The notes under the pieces were generated by a model. That model was not told the DNA's origin and made no database searches. It saw only the letters and a program-made list of their open reading frames with translations. From assembly GCF_011745365.1 (NCBI RefSeq), contig NW_024468911.1, positions 3,404,759-3,468,758 on the forward strand: DNA of 64,000 bases, read 5' to 3'. Origin of the DNA: Cryphonectria parasitica EP155. Its lineage: Eukaryota > Ascomycota > Sordariomycetes > Diaporthales > Cryphonectriaceae. The translations under genes were made by a program, and so were the position numbers. Below are positions 13,033 through 24,800 of this stretch, one piece after another; positions within the stretch are counted from its first letter, which is position 1, and each line of letters begins with the position of its first letter.

Positions 13033-14128
13033 AAAGTCGTTGTCATGTTTTGCCAGATGGAACATGGCTTGTTTCCTGCTCCTATTGCGTGAAGTCATTA
13101 TCGAGCACAAGTCTCGCCTTCTGTCCTTGCAGTGGGAACGCTGGACCGTCATAGGCTTAAAATCAAAGGATAGCAAATACAAAGATATTATGAGAAGTCG
13201 ACGTTTTGACACAGTGATTGTGCCCACGTTACAACCAGTCGAGTCAATAAGGTGGCATGGCTCACGGTCAGGTCGTTTGTCATGGTGTCCTATCATAGCA
13301 GAAGGACACACTGTCTTTCACGAGAGCATTGAAATAGAAGAGGAAAAAGATGGACAAAACATTGGGCTGATTGCTCCATTATGTCTCGACTGTAGGCGAG
13401 CTGACACTTTGTTCTCTTTCAACGATTAATCTCTTGAAAAAGGTTTTGATACAAGAAGCAGGTGGACAAGGTTCCGTCGAGTCGGTGACTTGTCACACTC
13501 AAAAGAGAAAAATGGAAACGAGCGAGGTAATAGCCGATAATACGCTACTATTATATTTTCCTGGCCTTTGAAAACCTGAAATCCATCCTTCAGGGCAACG
13601 CGGAGTCTACCAAAAAAGAAAAAGAACCCCCCCCCCCCTCCAAAAAAAACCCCCCAACCAAAACCGGCGAGCAGGCGTGTAAAACAACAGTGGACAGTCA
13701 CAATTGGACGCAATAGGAACGAAATGAGGTTCGGATGAATTCACGAGAGTACGAGAACAGAGCAGTTGGGGGAAGAGAGGATTCTTTCATCAGCTCTTCT
13801 GTCCCCGAGATCACATGTGTTCAGTCCTCAAGGCGGCTGGCTGGCTGTCGATGCCCTCGTGAACACTCGAAAGAAAGACCTCAGAACCCGTAGGAGCCGA
13901 GAGATCAAGAAGCTCGATGCTCAGGCTCGGCTAACCTGTACAAGAAGGGCTCGTAGGTGGCGATGAGCAACTGACCTATCAACAGAACAACGGTTGCTTC
14001 ACAAGGGCTGTAGCGCATGGGAGGGCTCTACTAACTGGTGAAGCATAGAGGTGTGCATGCATAAACATGTATGATATAATTCAAATGGATCAATGTTCAA
14101 TTTGAAGAAGAAAAAAAGGGCTGTCTTA

Positions 14129-15835
14129 TCATCCACTCGACACGTCTCCACCCCACTTGGTCCGCTCGACAGTGAAGATGCGTCCTCGCCCCGCCCGTTG
14201 GGCTCTGACAGTCTTCTCTATGGAATGTGCCTTGTCCATCGTGAACAACCACTCAGTGTACTTGGACGTTGCCTCAGGTTTCAGCGGCGCACTGGAACCC
14301 GTGTGCATCACGAGGTGCGTGACCTTGCCCCACGCCCCAGCCCAATCGATTTGATCACCATCCTTCTTCTCCGCCAGCGCCGTAAACCAGGACAGGCAGC
14401 CCGTGACATCGAGATACTCCAGCCCGTACAGATTCTGGCTCAGCTTGCGCAGGATGAGGATCGCCTCGGACCAGTCATTATCGAGAGTATGGCTGTAGTA
14501 GTTGGTGCCGCCTGCCTGGACCGTCTGGCCTTGCGGCGTGACCACCTTCCAGAAGGTCGAGTTCGGCGTCAGCGAGGGTTTCGGCCAGTAGGCAAGGCTG
14601 AGATGCGTGAGGGTCGGGAGGTTCTCGGAAAGACTGAGCAGCTGCCTCCATGAGTTTATGGCACTGGTGTCGGGGGTGGCGGCGAGCGAGAGGTGTGTGA
14701 GGTTCGGGAGGAGTGGGCGAGGTACTGGTGGGGATTCAACGGCGTCCCAGGACTCCAGCACAGCGCCTTCGCTCTTCTGAGACTTAGAGGGAAATAAGAG
14801 GCGCGAGAGATCACGCAGCTTGATAGTTCTCCCGACCAAGGTCGACAGGTCTAGGTGAGTAAGACCCTCGTTCAGCGAGCTCGGGCTCAGCGCGTGACGA
14901 TCGTCCTCGTCCTCGTCGTCCTTGTCGTCATCATTGGGGACCTGCGGGATGAGGATGGTCTTGAGATCAGACAGCGACAGGCCAGGCTCGTAGCTCGTTG
15001 CAACGCACGAGATGAGTGCCATACGAAGACGTGTGGGTAGAGAATAGAGATAGTAGACATTGTACGACCTCTGAAAGTCCCAGTCGAGTGCCATCTGCCG
15101 CAGGATCATGTCGCTCAGGCTCCCGCGATTCGGCCTGTACAGGCCGGGAAGCAGACACTGCTCATAGTCCTGAGGGTCCTGGTCGCTAGTCCCGAGCCTC
15201 TGCGTCTGTCGGGACAGGGCGAGCCAGCTGAGAGGGGGCGGAGGGCCCGCGGGCATCCTGCGACCCAGGGCATCAAACCGAGGGTTGAAGCGAGGGCGCC
15301 TTCTCGGAGCTGGTGCCGGTGTCTCCGGAAGGCTCAGAATCTCGCGGATCTGTGGTGGGACGCTTGGCGCGGCGATATTTGCGACGCTGACTGGGGACTG
15401 CGGTTTGTCTCCATCTCGTCTTGTGCGCCTGAGCGACGCCAGCAGCTGGTTGACGCCGGGGCGTTCGTGATCTGCAAGCCATCAGCGCCATCGAACTGGC
15501 AGGTATGGGCAGGTGGACATAAGCGACATGGTCAGGACCACCAGGCCAGCCTGACATTCATTTGGGGAAACATGACGTTAGTGGCGGAGGGATATGCATC
15601 AGATTGATTCCGTTGTTAGGAGCGGGCACTGTGTCTGAGGTTGCTAGCCGGATTGCTCTGCATGTAGAAAACCCAAGGAGGCTGCCAGCCTCTGGATGAG
15701 AGGAAGGGGATGTCGTATGAACTCACCGCCAGTGCGGTTGCCACCGTGGGCAGCGGAACCTGAGCTGCTCGAGAGAGCTGCGGGAGCTGTGGACTGCGGT
15801 TTCGAGTATCTGCCCTGATGTCTTTTCTTGGGCAT
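14129..15835 (-). CDS. Conserved-looking fungal protein of unknown function with leucine-rich-like stretches
   Basis: Reconstructed with two exons on the minus strand: 15835-15727 and 15471-14129, separated by a 255 nt intron with donor GTGAGT and acceptor TTGCAG. The phase-1 junction closes, giving 483 residues. The apparent longer start at 15841 is GTG, so the ATG at 15835 is chosen. The N-terminus is basic and Ser/Ala-rich (MPKKRHQGRYSKP), and residues ~85-108 are Pro/Arg-rich, which suggests a nuclear or nucleolar protein. An acidic run lies at ~217-228. Repeated LxxLxxLxL patterns follow (around 239-260, 294-300 and twice later), resembling irregular leucine-rich repeats as in some F-box-type proteins, but no F-box is seen. 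Coding quality is good across the frame. The family is not recognised and no function is assigned. Confidence 0.8.
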
Positions 15836-18800
15836 AACCACTGAGAGGAAGAGAGAACACTGGAACGAGAAGATGCAGGGTAACGGAAAGACACTGCGAG
15901 TATCCTCGCGATAGAGACTATTTTACCGGTCCAGCCTCTTCTCTTCGCCTCGTCCTGCCTTTATGACGAGTCTCCGTAATGAAGGCGGAACGGGAACCCA
16001 AAGAAAAGACTCCGTGACCGAGGATGATACGGCAACGAGGCCAGGAAGAGAGGCGTGATCGTGATCTGTGCGGCGAGACAACGACAAGAGCAATGGAGGA
16101 CCTCCCGACGGCTACCAGCAGCTCCGAGTCAGACCCGAGCTAAGAGGTGGTTCGACTCATCCAAAAGGTTTGCCCAGTCATAGGGTGAGATGAGATGGAG
16201 GGTGGAAATTGCCGCTCACGATGTGTCTGATCGATGCACTGCCGGTCATCGATGCTGCAGCCTAATAATGACATAGCAAAAAGAAGAGAGTCAGAGAGAC
16301 TCCGCCCCCCATTTCTCCCACTGTAAGTTTAGACTCTCGAGGAGCACTGTAAGTTCTGAGCGGTTTCACTGTAATCAGCCACAGCTTAGCGCCGTGGGTC
16401 CCTTGGAAAGGAAGCGCTACCACGGGCCCCAATGGCACCCTGGAACGCCTTCTTCGCCGCCTGGTTGCCTGCTTGCTGGCTGGCCGCTGATATGGCTTCG
16501 AGCAAGCAAGCACGCAGCCGCCCCCCCCCCCCCAAAATAAAAAGAGGTAGTTTGCGATTCGGCCCCGCCGAGAGTGCCCAAGGGCAGTCTGAGGATGAGT
16601 CGCGACGCCCCCAAAAATTGACAGTCCAAGGTCAGGAACGATGTCATTTCTTCTGAGCAGAATGACCAACCTTTTGACGAGACAAGCAGACGCTGTTGTT
16701 GATTGTCTGTGCCCCGGCCTTTGGGTGGGAAAGCTGTCCCGTTGCGTGTGAAGTGGCTGCCCAGAAGGCGCCCTAGCCCTCGAGGAGTTCCCCGCTTCCG
16801 TAGACAGGCATATACCCAGGGCGGCAGTGACCCCTCGTCCGTGAGAAGAGGGGAGGGGGGTTCTCTTGAGAGACAAACTCTTGATGACAGCTGCTGGGGA
16901 AAGATCAAGAACCCGTCCTCAGCAGCAGCTGGAAAGGCCGGGCTAGGAGGGCGTGTACCGATATCATACTGTAGGCGTGAGAGGCCCTGGAGAAAAAGTG
17001 AGAGACAGGGAGGGAGGTCTCTACCGCTCATCTGCCGCCTTCCACCTCCCCTCCTTCTCTCTCGGAGCTGTAGACGTGGCTCCGGGACCAGGAGCACTGA
17101 TGTTGGATCCGCAACGCGGCGGCTGCAATGACACACTGGGGGAGATTGGATCTCGCGTACGTAGTCCCGTCTTTTGGAAACGCTAATCTCGTGATCCTAG
17201 AGCTGACCGGTCACGTTTCTTGTCACGTTCATGATCAAGTGCCTTTCAGCATGCCGCCTTCTTTTTCATGTAGTCATCCGTCAACACAAGTCACACAGTC
17301 GGTCGTCTGTCGTGCACTGTCGGCATGAGTTACTGCACAGCAAAGCCGCTCTGTGACACTGCGTCTCGTCTGCCACCACCCCCTTCCATCGTCCGAGGAG
17401 AAAGGCAGTTTGCTCCTGCTCCAAAGTGCTCTGCCTGGATGGGAGGAGATGGCCCTGCGCACTCCCACCACACATTGCCGATCTTACCCTCCCCCCCCCC
17501 CCCGGTTCATCGGGCGTTCCTTATTTGCTGATCTGCAGATGAGATGCCAGCCCCATGTACTAGTAGTGTGCACCGAGTACTGCCTGCTGCGGTCAGCGGC
17601 GTGGAGCAAACCAGCTCGGCAAACGCGATGGCAAATCACGCTGAAGATCACGCGTCTTCACACAAGGAGACCTGCATTGTCCGAGGAGCACGCTCCCATA
17701 CGACAACCAGCCTCCCCCTCCAACCTCCTTGAGACATGTCTCGCAAGGGCGTGAGATCAGTTGTTGAGAGAGTGGTGGCAGGGTGTGGTACCCACACATT
17801 CCCAGACTCCGAGGGACCTGCTTGCGAGGCCCTAATCCTTTCTCAGGCTTTCAGATCACAATCACAACAGCATGACTTGACTCGACTGATGACGAAGACG
17901 ACGATGATGGCCTGGCTTTTCGCAAGATGGCTTGGTGGCACAAGCGCCCTGTTTCTGTGGGACGTAGAGTAGACTGTTCCATCTCTTGCTGGTGCTGCCT
18001 CACCGAAGCAATCTATGCGGTGCTGTGGATGACAGCTACCTGAATCAGAATGCAGCACACCCACACCCCCAAGCTTGCGGGGTCTGTACCACATGCTGAC
18101 GAGCACAGGAGAGAGGATGGCGCTTCGGGCGGTCATTGGAAACCTCGCTGGCGATGTAAAGGTGCGGCCGCATGGCTTGCGGCCCAAAACATCTTGGTCT
18201 CTTCGCACAGCGTTATGACTGCTGATGTGCCCCCAGATTAGCAAGCAAACAACCTTCGATCCTGCCCAGGGCTTGCGAGAGAAGGAGAGAGGGAAGTGAA
18301 TTGGTGCCTGCCGATATTTGTCAAACCAGCCTTGCTCACCTGAAAAGGGAACCACAGAGCTTGCGAGACCGTGTGTAATCAAAGTACTGTGCATGACAGC
18401 TGCACGGAATCGCCGGGCGGTCTGCACCGAAGATGGCCAAGGAATGATTTCTTAGCCATGGCAAAAGGGAAATGCATTAAGTGAAAGAACAGTTGCGCCC
18501 GATTTGGAAAGGATTAGCGAATAAAGTGCGGAAATCGTGAATATCTACACGGGGAAAGAGCCAAGGTCTCCCGGGGCGGGGAACCCAGATTGTGGCAAGA
18601 AGCCTTATTTCATCTACATGGAATGGAAGGGGCGAATCTCTGCCCGGCAGCTGGACGTGTATATTGGACAGAGCTGTCGAGCACAAAGAAGATTTCTACG
18701 TGTAGCTCTTGCTGTATTGTCCAAGCATGAGTTTCATTAGCCCTTGCTTGAAGACTGAGTTCCGCGCCTGACACATAATTTCCTACCTTCCTTTTTCTCT

Positions 18801-21800
18801 ATAGCTGCCTCGCAGGGCCATAGCCGTGGCAATCTTCCGCTACGGAGCGAATTTCATGTAAGGCGCAATTGGATCCTGTTTCGTCTTTGTACAGTGCCAA
18901 AGGACGAATCTTACATACAAGCTGAAGGTTGTTATCCCTGGTCTTCAAAAAGAAGGAACAGCACCGATCGCTACACGATGATTCTGAGCTGAAAGTGCCT
19001 TAATGCTGATTCGCCCTGACCACTATATTGTGAGACAGTGCCTATGACAAGTGTGTTTTCGTCACATGCAGGCGGACAACGTGGCACCCGGTCAGCCGTG
19101 ATGAAATGGCGGCATATTCTGAGCCCAAGGTGCATGCGCAGTGGGCGGCTGGGGCAGGAATGGCACTGCCAGCGCTAATACCATTCATTTCTCGGAATAT
19201 TATCGAGGCTAGAGATATATATCAAAAGCAAGGTGATCGAGTTCTAAGTGATGACCCACGTGCTCTTGGAGGCAAGTCCCTCCTGATCTTACAAACCGTC
19301 TGCATATCGCTGAGCTCGGGACTCTCCTTACAACACGACCTCTCTCCCAGCGGCTGAACAATGTCCATCGAGCGTCGAAATGGCCAGGGTACGTACCTAG
19401 ACTCGATACTGAGAGCCTTGATTGGTTGGAAAGTCGAGACGGTAATGGAAGAAGACTGAATGTGGTCCTCCTTTGGGAAAGCAATTCGCCCCAATAAAAC
19501 CTGCCCTACCTCAGGAACAGAGCTCGCGCCCCCATCGTAGTCTACAACTACAAAGCTGTCTGCACGTATACCAAGCATTGTGATTGCTGTCTTATAATAC
19601 GCTGCTCTTGAATACGAGGCAGCTAGTGTGCTGCCGCGATATCACCTCTTCAAGCCGCGGCGTCGACATCGTGTGTGGTGTTGCCAGGAAGGGTCGTGAC
19701 TATGGCGTCAACCTCACAGGTCAAACGTGATCACATGGCCCTGATGCCTGTAGGGAGATCAAGTCCTCGATACCAACCAGTTGCTGCAGCTCTGCTTCGC
19801 ACACCGTAGGCCTCCACCCTAACATCCAAGTCAGTCCAGGGGCCTTCGGCAAGAACGATAGTTGTGTGTACCTAGTCTAAGCCCAATCATTGCGCAGTGA
19901 CGTATCATTGATGCCCAAACATATCGTTCTCTGGGACCTGAACCTGTTCCATAGACCTTCAGCACTCGTGTGACAGACGAATGCCCCACCCGTTACTTCT
20001 CCGTGCGTCGTAGGATACCCTCGGGACGTTGCAGTGCAGTGATGAAGACTGCAGGCTTTCCGTCTGGTTCTGACAATAAAAAAAGAGCAACAAGCAAAAG
20101 CATGCACGCAAGGAATACGGAGCTGCAAGGCGCTGCGAGGCGTCGCAAATTCCAAGTTCTATTTGATGAGTGGCGGCCAAGAAGGCCGGTGACTTAAGGA
20201 TCGCATTGTAAAGAGGGCAAGGAAGGGGCCTGTCGTGGGCATACAGGGAATGCCACACGGGCAAACATGTAACTAAATAGCGCGAGCTCGATGGCTAGCA
20301 CACGGGTCGTTCTCTTGGGTTAATTCAAGAGCATAGACGAGCCGATCTGCTGGGGCAAATGCGCCGCAGAGGCCAAGAAGAAAACGCCAATGCAGATGGT
20401 TGTGAGGTGCTAGGACATATGTGACAAATTCCCTAGTCATCAAGAGCGGCTGTCGAGCTGTCTCTCTTTGATCGCTTCACCATTGTTACTGAGGATACTG
20501 TCGGCAGCCAGATCCAGGAACTAACTGACGGTACCTGCTGTACCAAAAAAGGTGTGGTCGTCTGTAACCTCTTTACCAGGAAGTTTTATACACGTACAAT
20601 ACAAGAAGCCAGATATTCAAATCGAGTCAGTAACGTTCCTCCCAAATATCATTGGTGCTTTCGTAAAGTCCCGTCCGTCTGTCGAGTCATAGCTGGCCCA
20701 TCTATCGACAACATATTGGTTTCTTTGGGCTGCGAGCCACGACGAAAACGATGCGTACGGGAGGTTGCAAGGAGCAGCGGCAATGGCACAACAATAACGC
20801 CTCGAGGCAGCTCGCAAGTGGCTTGGCCATGGTATCGGCAAGTGATGGACCAATGAATGAGACGTGAACTGCTGACGGGCGGAGACCTTGCGACTGTTTT
20901 GGGTTGGAACAATTCTGATGGCTGCATGCTTGGTGGTCATGACATTTTCGTTGTATAGTACATTTCTTCTAGAGATAGTGGACCCGTCGATGTGCAGGTC
21001 CTGCACAAGGCCCTGCAGGGCCAACCTTGACGATCCATTTTCGGAAGGGTTAGGAGGTCGCTGATTGGTGGAGGTGCTCCTGAGCAGCTCCACCCTCAAT
21101 AGAAAAGCAATATTCAGACAGACGAATACAGGGGGAAATGTACTGAGTGCCCTGCGCAAAACTTGCCTCACCATTAACAGCTGGAAACTGCCAGCACAAG
21201 AGATACTTCAGTGATGAGACGTTGGAAGGAAGTCCCGGGTACAGTATCCATATTTGCCAAGGCAAATAGCGGGGCAGAAAGTAAATGGATGAAATTCACA
21301 GGCCCTGATTGGTCTATCGGGCTGGATTGGACTGAGTCGGTCCCGTTCCATAGCTGGAGAGGCTTGAGTAGTTGCCTTTTCCCCCACGGGCACCATCGTT
21401 GCAAGTACTAGCTTGGTCGATGCACGAACCACGGATTGGAGCATTCCACCCACCCATGTATTCTACCCATGCACGTCCAGCAGTACCTTGGGATACACAC
21501 TCTTTTCGCCCCCCAGCTATGCTGGCTGATACGCCACACCAAACCACCAATTCGGACCCGATTTTGAAGAATACTGCTTACTTCCTGATTTGTTTCTTTT
21601 TCCTCAGCCAGCAGTGTCCTCATGGCCAGGATGTTGATTCTGGTGGCCGTCGCGAACATGCAGCACGAGAATTCAATACGACCCCGCCAGCAGCAGCAGC
21701 ATTACCCAATGGAACTTCCAGGACCTCGCTCGCTACCTTCACAATCCAGACGTGCAGGCTACTCAGCTGGCTGAGATAGGAGCCGGCCGTTGTGGCTGCG

Positions 21801-24800
21801 CATGCATATGCCTATGCGTATGCGCACACGAACCAGGGGGAAAACGGGCATAAAGAAGATTGGTTCGGTATTGGGTCTTTGGGGGCCGTGGATGGATCAT
21901 CTATGCGGTCAGTCTGTGTTTCTTTCCCCCTCTTGACCGCTTGGCGTCATGGCGTCTGCGGACGAGGGCATAGTGGTACTAAGGGGCTTTTCTCTCCGTC
22001 GCCCAAGCCCTGGCGGCAATCTGCAAGCCATTCTCGAAGTTTCCAGAACACGGCATTGTGTCCTTCGTTTTCTTGTTCGCTACTGGCCTTGCCTGCCCCG
22101 TCTCTTTGTCCAGTCCCGACGGCACTGTGTCACCAGCCCTTCAATCTTCTGCTCCTGTCATTGTCAAACAGATTTTGGATCGCGTTCATGCAAGGGTGAC
22201 TCGCCTGATGCTGGGCAACAACAGTCGGTGCCCAGCAGTAACGTGAGCAGTCTATCCGAGGAGTCACTCTGGCCACGATCAGGCTGATAACTGTCCCCGA
22301 AGCAGCAAGGTGCCAGTGAGCTGTCACATCACACAAGATCTCGAACACAGGACCAGAAGTTGTGTGGAAAATCACGCGGCACGCCATCCGGAATCCTCGA
22401 CGGACCCAAAGCAGCATCTTGTCACGTAGATGTCCTGCCTGCTGAAGAGATGGCGCTGCTTGTGAACGACGACGAGGCTTACGGGCTACGGATGTGGCTT
22501 CATGTGATACGGCCGCGGGCAATAAACCATGGGTCTACATCGGCCGAGAACGACCGTCAGCCATCTCCACATACGCCACTCTTTTCTTCTTCTTTTCCAT
22601 TCTCATTCAAAAGAAGAAGAAGAGAAAAGAGGAAGAAAAAAAAACCACCACACAAAAACCAAAGAAACGGAAAGGACAGGAAAGAGAAGAAAGGGCCCGC
22701 AGGTTTGCTGGACCAGGGGGGTGCTACGGGCTCATTAGCGGGTCCCGGACTGCAGTTTATTAACGATAGGCCAATGAGCTCACAGGACCAATTACCTATT
22801 TTGTCGCCTTGGCTGGGGATAGGATCGCATGGAAACATGAAATCATATGACCTGACGGCTGTACCATAGTACTACTCCTGGCAAATGGCTTCACTGCGAC
22901 ACCTCTGGCTAGTTATACCTAGCCATCAAGCAGCGGCAGATACGATGGTCGGAATAACATGTCATCTTCACCCAACAGGTAACAGCTAATCTTGTGATTT
23001 CCTAGACACAGCGTCAAGCATAAAGCAAACATGCTTATGTGGATAGCCTTGTCGCCAAGTGCGTCTCCCAGACGGCGGCACCCCTCCTGTGCCCTCCTGA
23101 ACCCCGCTCATCTTTTCTCGATGCAGTTGACGAGCAGCCACCGATGATCAGCAAGTTACCTGGATTCCCTGGTTCACTGCATGCCGGCCCCTCTCTCAGC
23201 TTTGCAAAGTGATATGCGGGGAGGGGGGGGCGGCTGGGCGCGACGTTGGATCAAAGCAGAGGCAGTTTAATTGAACAAGCGCCATGGCTTGCGCCATTTG
23301 ATTGTCTAAATGAGAGGCGAGGAACGGCCGAGAGCTGCCGAAGTTGAAACAAGGAAAAGAAACAAGGGGAGTCAGAGCTTGCCAAGGCCCGAGGACTCTG
23401 CTGACGGGAGGAAAAGGCTCTGGGTTACGGCGCGCTGGGTGGTGGCTGGACAGATGCAGACCGAATCAAAAGCAAGCGGGCGACTGCGCAGACGATCCGG
23501 CCGATGATTCGACCATACCACCCGCTAGCCTAAAGAGTCATCAGCGTCGATTATATTCCAGGGAGCTCGTGCATGGTCTGTCTCCACAACACGACTTGTC
23601 GGCTCACCGGCCGTTGTTGCTATTGCTACATATGACTATGTACCATAGTACCTACAGTACAGGAACATCTGGCAGACAAGAACAGGGGGGGGGGGTGGGC
23701 GCAGGGTCCAGACAAATGGCCAAGCTACAGGGACCCTGTCCACTTTGCTCCGCGCTCACATCACGCCTGAGCTGAGAGCAGAGCCTCGTACCTCCGGCAC
23801 TTTGCCATCGATGTTCTCGAACGAGGACCTGGCCTGGTCTGTTCGGGTAATGACTGATCTGATTGGCTGCCATTGTCTCCTCACTGCAGGTCATCGCAGG
23901 ATGCGACAAGGACTACCCCCCTGACCCTCGTCTACCAAAGTACGCGGAGAACTTCGTCTACCATGCAAATCTTTTTCTAAATAATTTTTTCTTCATTCTT
24001 CTTCCTTCTTTCTATGCAGACCTAGTTGAAGCTAAACTAACTGCGTCTCTCTCAGATACAAGGCCGTGGGGGCGGAATGGGCAAGGGTCCTTGCTTTTTC
24101 CAATTCTATGGCCCCCGCCGAACTCGTCTATTTTTGACAGCCATGATAGCCACCATCCTTTCCCCAAGGTGGGTAAGACTGCTAAAAAGCTTGTTTGACA
24201 CATCGGCATTATCAAATAGTTCTCTGTTATGCTTCACCAACTAGTGGCCGAGCGACTTCTGGTTTGGGAAAGAGGACATTCTGTGTTCTTTCTTTCTTTT
24301 TTTTCTCGAAAAAATGCCCCTGGACTGAACAGGTTCCAGATCTGAGTGGACTCTACTCAGACTGCTCACGTGTGAGGCTAATAAGTGTCCGGTCGGTTAC
24401 GCAGAGACAGTGATCTCACGAACGGTGGACATGCACCTTGACACGACAGCAAAGTTTCATGATCGGCCGTTGCCGAACCTGCCAGGCCAGGAAAAGCACC
24501 GAGCTGGAAAATTGAACCTCCCTCGGGGCCGATGCGCAGGACTCCGGCACCAACACATAATGCCTAGCTCCAGGTGTGGAGGCCAGCTTCCCCTTCTGAG
24601 GGTCGCCACCTGACGCCGGCGAGAATGGCGCATATGGTGGCACGAACTTCTGAAGGGTGCCTGTACAGCTGCAGACCCATTTCTTGTATCTCCTCATGCT
24701 GCCTTCTCCTGCGGCCCAGCTCTCCTCTAGAGTCACTCCTCTCGTCCAAGGCCCAGGGTGTCGGGGAGCCAGGTGCCAGGTGGCAGCTGAGGTTGCAAGC

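Larger units (their letters stand above)
4992..14128. other. Gene-poor 9.1 kb stretch downstream of cre1
   Basis: The first few hundred bases are the cre1 3' region, with a T18 tract at 5379-5396. Beyond that no open frame carries a recognisable domain, and the many short overlapping frames on both strands look like chance. Repeats include C15 at 5199-5213, C12 at 5754-5765, A15 at 6012-6026, G13 at 6418-6430 and 7448-7460, C12 at 7259-7270, A25 at 9333-9357, T22 at 12542-12563, a CT/TG tract near 12960-13032 and C12 at 13627-13638. The longest minus frames (9817-10677 and 11249-12019) are discussed under rejected items. A non-coding transcript cannot be excluded. Confidence 0.6.

Noticed and set aside
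16417..17136. 239-codon minus-strand open frame
   Set aside because: It crosses a C13 homopolymer, overlaps other long frames on both strands, and lacks any domain.
24238..24262. AGTGGCCGAGCG motif reminiscent of a Ser/Leu tRNA D-arm
   Set aside because: No downstream anticodon or T-arm could be folded.
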